Source: Eukaryota sp. TZLM1-RC
Taxonomy: Eukaryota > Metamonada: BaSk clade
NCBI GenBank assembly: GCA_040285825.1
Contig: JAUPSS010000004.1
Coordinates: 3,975,658-4,039,657 of the forward strand
Direction of reading: 5' to 3'
Length of the DNA: 64,000 bases
The notes under the pieces are model-generated. The model was not told where the DNA came from, ran no database searches, and saw nothing but the letters and a program-made list of their open reading frames with translations. A program made the position numbers and the translations under genes. Of this stretch, positions 62,489 to 64,000 are shown in pieces; the first letter of the stretch is position 1, and every line of letters begins with the position of its first letter.

Positions 62489-64000
62489 ACACGTTATATG
62501 CCGCCAAGGTTACGTCTCCTGCCCCAACTTGCCATGTGATCCCTGATAGATCCCGAATCTCCTTCACGTACCAAGAACTCAATAAGCCCATGGACAAAAG
62601 CTTATTACACCTGAAACCTTATACAAAGAATAATGACGTACTGTATGGAATGATAGATACAGGTGCTAGTGTTTTCTGTATTTCAGGTAAGCTTGTGAAG
62701 TCTCTGACCAAACCACGTTCCTAAGCTTTGCCGATGGAAAACAACTAGAAGCCAAAGTAGCCAAAGGTAGATTCGCCTTTATGCTTGGAGGAACTGCTGG
62801 CTTTACTCATATAGATATTAGACTATGCCTCCTTCCCTGTGAGAACAACTTTATTATAGGTTGCGATACCCTGAAGAGATTAGGCTTACTAAATGAAGAT
62901 TACCTATTTATTAATTTATCTCACCGGAACCTCCATATCCTAGAGGATGAAGCTATACCTGACTGCTTCCTGCCCAAACAAGCCGAAATCGTTTCTCAGA
63001 AAAACCTCGTTGATGATTCCATGAGCCCTGAATTTGTCCAATCACTGAATGATGATTTGTTAGAAACTTTGCCTGATATAGAGAAGACCGCATTCCACCT
63101 TGATGATACTGAACTAACCATAAAAATCAAGAGATTATTATTGAAGTACCCTGATATTTTCTCCAAGTTGCCAGACCCCAAGGGAATCAAGTGCCGACCC
63201 ATGCGACTTGAATTCCATGACGAAACCGAACTTATCTCTAAGAAAGCCCGTTACCTCCCTCCTGACAAGCTGAAGATCGCTCATGAAGAGTTTGATACCC
63301 TTTTAGAGAATGGATTTGCTGTCCCTTATGATGGACCATTTGCCTCTCCCATCCACTTAGTTTGTGCACCTGGAAAGGCCCCTCGTCTCACTGGAGACTA
63401 TTCTGGCCACAGAGGTATTAACGACTTGACTAAGCCTGCTCCAGCAGATTTGCCCCGCATAACTGATGTTTGCGAATTCCTCTCATCCTCAGAATATATT
63501 GCCACCTTAGATTTTCCGAAAGCATTTTGGCAATTGAATTTACATCCTGATGACCAACCAAAGACCGCTGTAGTTATTCCTGGCCGAAAGATTATGTTTA
63601 CCCGAGCCTCTTTTGGCCTAAAGAATGTGCCAGCTATCTTCCAGAATCTGATGAAAGAGATTTTCAACTGCGAAGGTGTTTTCATTTATTTAGATGATAT
63701 CATTGTATCTGCCGTCAAGAAAGAAGATTTCCTCAGAAGAATCGACTATATATTTGCAAGAGCCCGCGAATACCGAGTAAGAATTGGCTTACACAAGTGT
63801 GCTTTTCAAACCAAAGAATTTCCCGTCCGTGTCTTAGGTACCATCTTTGAGAAAGGTACCCGTCGAATCTGTCCGTCCCGAATTGAAACCATCAAGAAGA
63901 TCATAATTCCATCAACTGTCCCAGAACTCCGCTCGTTTATCGGAACTATTAATTTTATCCGAGACTGGCTTCCCTCCGTTAGTGCCGAACTTGCACCGCT
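62348..64000 (+). pseudogene. Ty3/gypsy Pol: aspartic protease and reverse transcriptase (partial, frame-broken)
   Basis: Frame 1 (to 62724) contains the protease active site MIDTGASVFCIS (about 62650). A shift (-1 or +2) at about 62713 moves the rest into frame 3, where the protease continues (FADGKQL, then IIGCDTLKRLG), so the break lies inside one domain and is a lesion. RT follows: KYPDIFSKLPDPKG, ASPIHLVCAPGKAPRLTGDY, ATLDFPKAFWQL (motif A), RASFGLKNVPAIFQ (motif B), FIYLDDIIVSA (motif C, 63681-63713). It runs to the window edge with SFIGTINFIRDWLP. The sequence continues beyond 64000. Confidence 0.85.

Larger units (their letters stand above)
60478..64000 (+). mobile_element. Ty3/gypsy LTR retrotransposon, damaged, cut by the window end
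   Basis: A candidate short 5' LTR is followed by gag with a CCHC knuckle, an aspartic protease, and RT in the order used by Ty3/gypsy elements. One in-frame stop lies in gag and a frame change inside the protease. Inserted into an R2-like RT fragment. RNase H, integrase and the 3' LTR would lie beyond 64000. Confidence 0.85.

Overview
This window looks like nuclear DNA of an AT-rich, gene-dense, intron-poor unicellular eukaryote. Proteins such as XRN1 (1356 aa) and the DNA polymerase alpha catalytic subunit (1290 aa) are single uninterrupted frames. The three introns I can support are only 28, 28 and 36 nt, all GT-AG. TAA, TAG and TGA all behave as stops. A TMEM216/TMEM17-type transition-zone protein and a Tctex1 dynein light chain suggest a cell that builds cilia or flagella. 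I cannot place the lineage further.

Layout. 665-15450 (minus) is one giant locus: ARM repeats, then a coiled coil made of about 14 near-identical 594-bp (198-residue) units, then more ARM repeats. Its frame is broken at three unit junctions. 15460-21480 holds an AAR2-like pseudogene and an inverted partial copy of the TMEM216/Tctex1 pair. That copy is split by a full-length R2-superclade-like non-LTR retrotransposon, which itself contains an inverted, 5'-truncated sister copy. 21900-27000 mixes retroelement and Fanzor remnants with two intact genes, a Sep15/SelM-like protein and RBX1. XRN1 occupies 27446-31516. 31600-38000 is mostly mobile-element debris. From 37954 come a helical protein (possibly augmin subunit 2), the mRNA capping guanylyltransferase, a CUE/UBA-like protein, TMEM216-like, Tctex1, a DYRK kinase, POLA1, SEC12, a SEN15-like protein, PSF1, an AHA1/HCH1-like cochaperone and SKP1. 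The right end is a damaged Ty3/gypsy element running off the window.

The most interesting signal is a set of six degenerate Fanzor-type (eukaryotic TnpB-like) RuvC nuclease loci in three families, here called alpha, beta and gamma. They show D-P-G or D-L-G, E-[FYL]-x-T-S, a zinc ribbon and R-D-x-N/S motifs. Five of the six lie on the same strand as, and directly upstream of, a host gene (SelM-like, RBX1, XRN1, DYRK kinase, PSF1), with their 3' end facing that gene's start codon. Both gamma copies keep a conserved non-coding 3' region with the same near-perfect hairpin, a candidate guide-RNA (omega RNA/fRNA) scaffold. Separately, XRN1 and two unrelated genes share about 70-100 bp of sequence immediately before their ATG.

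Functions represented: DNA replication (POLA1, PSF1), mRNA 5'-end metabolism (capping enzyme, XRN1), SCF ubiquitin ligase (SKP1, RBX1), tRNA splicing (SEN15-like), COPII start-up (SEC12), Hsp90 cochaperone, and cilium/dynein. They look like independent housekeeping genes, not an operon-like group.
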